Assembly: GCA_030630445.1 (NCBI GenBank)
Contig: DAOVNC010000244.1
Location: 1-5,782, forward strand
Length of the DNA stretch: 5,782 bases
Reading direction: 5' to 3'
Source of the DNA: Kiritimatiellales bacterium
GTDB taxonomy: Bacteria > Verrucomicrobiota > Kiritimatiellia > Kiritimatiellales > Pontiellaceae
In this document: one piece after another, positions 5,294-5,782 of the stretch
Numbering within the stretch: the stretch's first letter is position 1
How the letters are laid out: every line of letters begins with the position of its first letter
Translations under genes and position numbers: made by a program
The notes under the pieces: model-generated
Databases searched by the model: none
Told to the model about the DNA's origin: nothing
Seen by the model: only the letters and a program-made list of their open reading frames with translations

Positions 5294-5782
5294 ATGTCGT
5301 TCAGAGACTTGAGAGAGTTCATCGTTGAGCTGGAGCAGTGCGGCGAGCTGGTGCGGGTCAAGGCGGAGGTCGATCCGGATCAGGAGATCACGATCATCCA
5401 GCACAAGGTGCTGGCCGCGGGTGGCCCGGCGCTGCTGTTTGAAAATGTGAAGGGCTCGCCCTACCGCATCGTCAGCAATCTCTACGGCACGAAGGAGCGC
5501 GTTGAACGGGTGATAGGTCGGCCTCCGGCGGAGATTGGCGAGGAGATGGCGGGGCTGGCGCAGGAAATGATGCCGCCGACCCCGTCCAAGGTTTGGAAAA
5601 ACCGCAAGACGATTTTGAAGTGTCTCGGCATGCGCATGAAGACGGTCCGCTCCGGTCCCGTGTTGGAGGAAATGCACGAACCCGCCAACCTGAACGAGTT
5701 GCCGGTGCTGAAGTGCTGGCCGCTTGACGGAGGCCCCTTCTTCACCCTGCCGCTGGTGCATACGACCGATCCGGAAACGGGC
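5294..5782 (+). CDS. ubiD: UbiD-family prenyl-FMN-dependent decarboxylase, 3' part outside the window
   Basis: The first 163 residues of a UbiD-family (de)carboxylase; full members are about 450-500 residues or more. 'FRDLREFI' (3-10), 'ELVRVKAEVDP' (18-28), 'GGPALLFENVKGS' (43-55), 'SNLYGTKERV' and 'WPLDGGPFFTLPLVHTTDP' (142-160) are standard N-terminal UbiD landmarks. The catalytic glutamates and most prenyl-FMN/metal ligands lie beyond the edge, so activity cannot be judged. With ubiX immediately upstream and the dihydroxynaphthoate prenyltransferase before that, the likely role is decarboxylation of prenylated 1,4-dihydroxy-6-naphthoate (the step sometimes called MqnL). Two ATG codons are adjacent (5291 and 5294); AGGTGG at 5285-5290 abuts the first, so the second has the more workable spacing. 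Other UbiD substrates, such as aromatic acids, cannot be excluded by sequence alone. Confidence 0.9.
   Translation, partial: MSFRDLREFIVELEQCGELVRVKAEVDPDQEITIIQHKVLAAGGPALLFENVKGSPYRIVSNLYGTKERVERVIGRPPAEIGEEMAGLAQEMMPPTPSKVWKNRKTILKCLGMRMKTVRSGPVLEEMHEPANLNELPVLKCWPLDGGPFFTLPLVHTTDPETG

Noticed and set aside
5159..5761. A 200-codon minus-strand frame across the end of ubiX and the start of ubiD
   Set aside because: It overlaps two well-supported genes on the opposite strand and shows no family motif.

Overview
The window looks like a chromosomal segment of a G+C-rich Gram-negative-type bacterium that makes menaquinone by the futalosine route. The gene set, and the many short repeat-like elements between and inside genes, fit a member of the Planctomycetes-Verrucomicrobia-Kiritimatiellae-Lentisphaerae group. 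That placement is an inference from gene style, not proven by any marker gene here.

Left part (1-2157, minus strand): a two-gene sulfur (or nitrogen) reduction operon. The promoter-proximal gene encodes a 527-residue siroheme/[4Fe-4S] reductase whose substrate-site motifs look like sulfite reductase. Its stop codon overlaps the start of a GltD-like, Fe-S-containing flavin oxidoreductase, which runs off the left edge after 192 residues and probably supplies the electrons. A good sigma70-type promoter lies just upstream of the reductase, at 2189-2216.

Right part (2276-5782, plus strand): a divergently transcribed run of genes for the late steps of menaquinone synthesis. In order they are mqnD (1,4-dihydroxy-6-naphthoate synthase), a single gene fusing a futalosine-hydrolase-like nucleosidase (MqnB type) to a UbiA-type membrane prenyltransferase (MqnP type), ubiX (flavin prenyltransferase making the prenylated-FMN cofactor), and the first 163 codons of a ubiD-family decarboxylase that would use this cofactor. 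Together they would remove the purine base, open the cyclic intermediate to dihydroxynaphthoate, prenylate it and decarboxylate it. MqnA, MqnE, MqnC and the final methyltransferase are not in the window.

The least expected content is the fused mqnB-mqnP gene and a set of five short repeat structures along the mqn run. These are a 14-bp tandem repeat inside mqnD, a 61-nt near-perfect hairpin after mqnD, a small perfect hairpin exactly at the domain junction of the fusion, a 127-nt terminal-inverted-repeat element before ubiX, and an AT-rich TTCGAA-type repeat before ubiD. No RNA genes, CRISPR arrays or complete mobile elements were seen.
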